A stretch of 64,000 bases of DNA, from assembly GCF_001419765.1 (NCBI RefSeq), contig NZ_LIRK01000126.1, positions 1-64,000 of the forward strand, written 5' to 3'. The position numbers were made by a program, and so were the translations under genes. Origin of the DNA: Streptomyces torulosus (GTDB taxonomy: Bacteria > Actinomycetota > Actinomycetes > Streptomycetales > Streptomycetaceae). Below the pieces are notes generated by a model. It did no database searches, was not told the origin of the DNA, and saw only the letters and a list, made by a program, of their open reading frames with translations. Positions 62,845 to 64,000 of the stretch are shown piece by piece; the first letter of the stretch is position 1, and the number at the start of each line of letters is the position of its first letter.

Positions 62845-64000
62845 TCAGGGAGTCGCATGGGCGCTCAGCGGCTGTCCTAGGCGGCCCGTGCTCAGCAGGT
62901 CGGGCAGGGGGTTGGTGAGGCCGCCGCTCGGGGACTGGCGCTGGGCCGAGGGGGCGGCCGGCCAGATCGCGGGGCAGTGGGTGTTCTTGCGGGGGGTCTT
63001 CAGAGTGAGCAGGTACGTGTCGATGGCCTTGCGGGCGCACGGGCTCAGCCAGTAGTCGCCGTGGCCGACGCCGTCGTAGGTGAGGAGGACGGCCTCGCGG
63101 CCGATCTGCCGGGCCGCCTGGGAACCCCAGGAGTACGGGGTCGCCACGTCGTAGCGGCTGTTGGTCACGAGGATCGGCGGGGTGCCGTCGACGCGGAGCC
63201 GGTGCGGTGGGTTGGCCACCTCGGTCGGCCAGTTCTGGCAGCCGGTCAGGTCGGTCCACGCCAGGGAGCTCAGCCGGGTGACCGGGGCGAGACGGGCCAG
63301 CTTGCGTTCGTAGCGGGCGAGCGTGCCGTACGAGGCGACGTCGAAGTCGTAGTCCTGGCACGTCACCGGGAGGTACGGGAACTGCGTCGGCTCACCGCGC
63401 CGCCCGAGGGACTCCGCCGAGGAGGGGGCGCCCGCGTTCAGGTCGGCGAGGTACTGGGCGAACTCGAACCAGGAGGCCGGGTCGTACATGTTGCCGAACG
63501 CCGCACCTTGGAGTTCCTCGGTGGTCACGGTGTGCGGCGGGTCGCCCGGCAGGACCAGCTCACCGGCGGCCGCGCGCCGGTAGAGCGAGTCGAACAGGGC
63601 GCGGGCGTCCCGGCCGTGCAGCGCGCAGGTGGACGTACGGGCGCACCAGTCGGCGAACTGGCCGTACGACTCCTCCATCGCGATCGTCTCGGTCCTCTGG
63701 TAGTCCCACCTGCCCAGGCTGTGGTCCATGTTGGAGTCGAGGGTCATCGCGCGGACGCGGTGGGGATAGCGCTCGGCGTACTGCTGGCCGATGCCGGTGC
63801 CGTAGGAGACGCCGTAGTAGCTGATCCGCTTCTCGCCGAGGCCGGCGCGGATCGCGTCCATGTCGCGGATGACGCTCCCCGTGTCCATGTGGTCGACGAG
63901 GGGGCCGGTGAGGGCGCGGCAGCTCTTGCCGAGGGCGCGGTTCGCCCGGCGCAGGGAGGTGAAGGACGCGGCGCTGTCCGGGTAGAGCAGTCCCGACTGC
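62845..64000 (-). CDS. Alpha/beta hydrolase, tripeptidyl aminopeptidase type (partial)
   Basis: The gene runs off the window, so the N-terminus (including any signal peptide) is missing. The visible 385 residues include the end of the first half (QSGLLYPDSAASFTSLRRAN) and the nucleophile elbow YYGVSYGTGIGQQYAERYP (Ser). The catalytic Asp is in NSRYDVATPYSWG and the catalytic His in DGVGHGDYWLSP. The C-terminal TAP-like domain is included. Such Streptomyces enzymes are secreted S33 peptidases that release tripeptides or dipeptides. The in-frame ATG at 63888 is internal, because conserved coding continues beyond it. Confidence 0.9.
   Translation of the reverse strand, partial: QSGLLYPDSAASFTSLRRANRALGKSCRALTGPLVDHMDTGSVIRDMDAIRAGLGEKRISYYGVSYGTGIGQQYAERYPHRVRAMTLDSNMDHSLGRWDYQRTETIAMEESYGQFADWCARTSTCALHGRDARALFDSLYRRAAAGELVLPGDPPHTVTTEELQGAAFGNMYDPASWFEFAQYLADLNAGAPSSAESLGRRGEPTQFPYLPVTCQDYDFDVASYGTLARYERKLARLAPVTRLSSLAWTDLTGCQNWPTEVANPPHRLRVDGTPPILVTNSRYDVATPYSWGSQAARQIGREAVLLTYDGVGHGDYWLSPCARKAIDTYLLTLKTPRKNTHCPAIWPAAPSAQRQSPSGGLTNPLPDLLSTGRLGQPLSAHATP

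Overview
The window is a stretch of a Streptomyces chromosome. The evidence is very high G+C with G/C at most third codon positions, and genes typical of that genus: the principal sigma factor HrdB with its lysine/alanine-rich insert, topoisomerase IV genes parE and parC set apart and facing each other, the septation protein SepH, the CutR/CutS two-component system and several actinobacterial DUF families (DUF4193, DUF3710, DUF3159, DUF3093, DUF5998). No rRNA, tRNA, CRISPR array, insertion sequence or prophage was seen.

Layout. 1-5.9 kb: hrdB, a secreted trypsin-like protease, a small zinc-ribbon-like protein and parE. 6-14.6 kb is a carbon-acid block: a DUF485/ActP acetate symporter pair, a CitA/DcuS-type kinase with its regulator, an iron-controlled sucrase/ferredoxin-like protein, and two divergent citrate synthase paralogues, one fused to a DNA-binding domain. 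14.6-20 kb: two small hypothetical genes, a CobW GTPase and parC. 20-25.4 kb: a pair of M16 peptidases, a c-di-AMP riboswitch ahead of an M23 peptidase, a GntR regulator and HPr. 25.5-32 kb: a GNAT/acyl-CoA-synthetase protein acetyltransferase (PatA type), a small secreted protein, and a DUF5998/phosphodiesterase pair followed by thymidine kinase. 32-40.5 kb: a VOC protein, a sulfurtransferase, sepH, an MFS/FAD-oxidase operon, ferrochelatase and inositol monophosphatase. 40.9-53.8 kb: cutRS, DUF4193, the dut operon, then a potassium module (two TrkA/CeoB-C subunits, a 36-residue membrane protein and a KimA-like transporter) and a TrmA-type RNA methyltransferase.

53.8-64 kb is the accessory part. 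It begins with decayed DNA (a tandem duplication and a gene remnant with an in-frame stop), then a PIN-toxin/antitoxin pair, then a cluster of a zinc alcohol dehydrogenase, a self-sufficient CYP102 P450-reductase fusion, an MFS exporter and a TetR regulator. Matching inverted repeats precede the dehydrogenase and the P450, and a related one overlaps the promoter of the TetR gene, so the four look like one regulon. The window ends inside a secreted-type alpha/beta hydrolase gene.

The strongest leads are regulatory. They are the shared operator of the CYP102 cluster; the citrate synthase with its own DNA-binding domain facing citA across an A+T-rich palindrome, with similar half-sites inside citA; palindromes between cutS and the DUF4193 gene; iron boxes at the sucrase/ferredoxin gene and ferrochelatase; a set of at least eight genes with a -10 hexamer 6-8 bases before the start codon (leaderless mRNAs); and short tandem-repeat arrays of different unit length just downstream of several genes.
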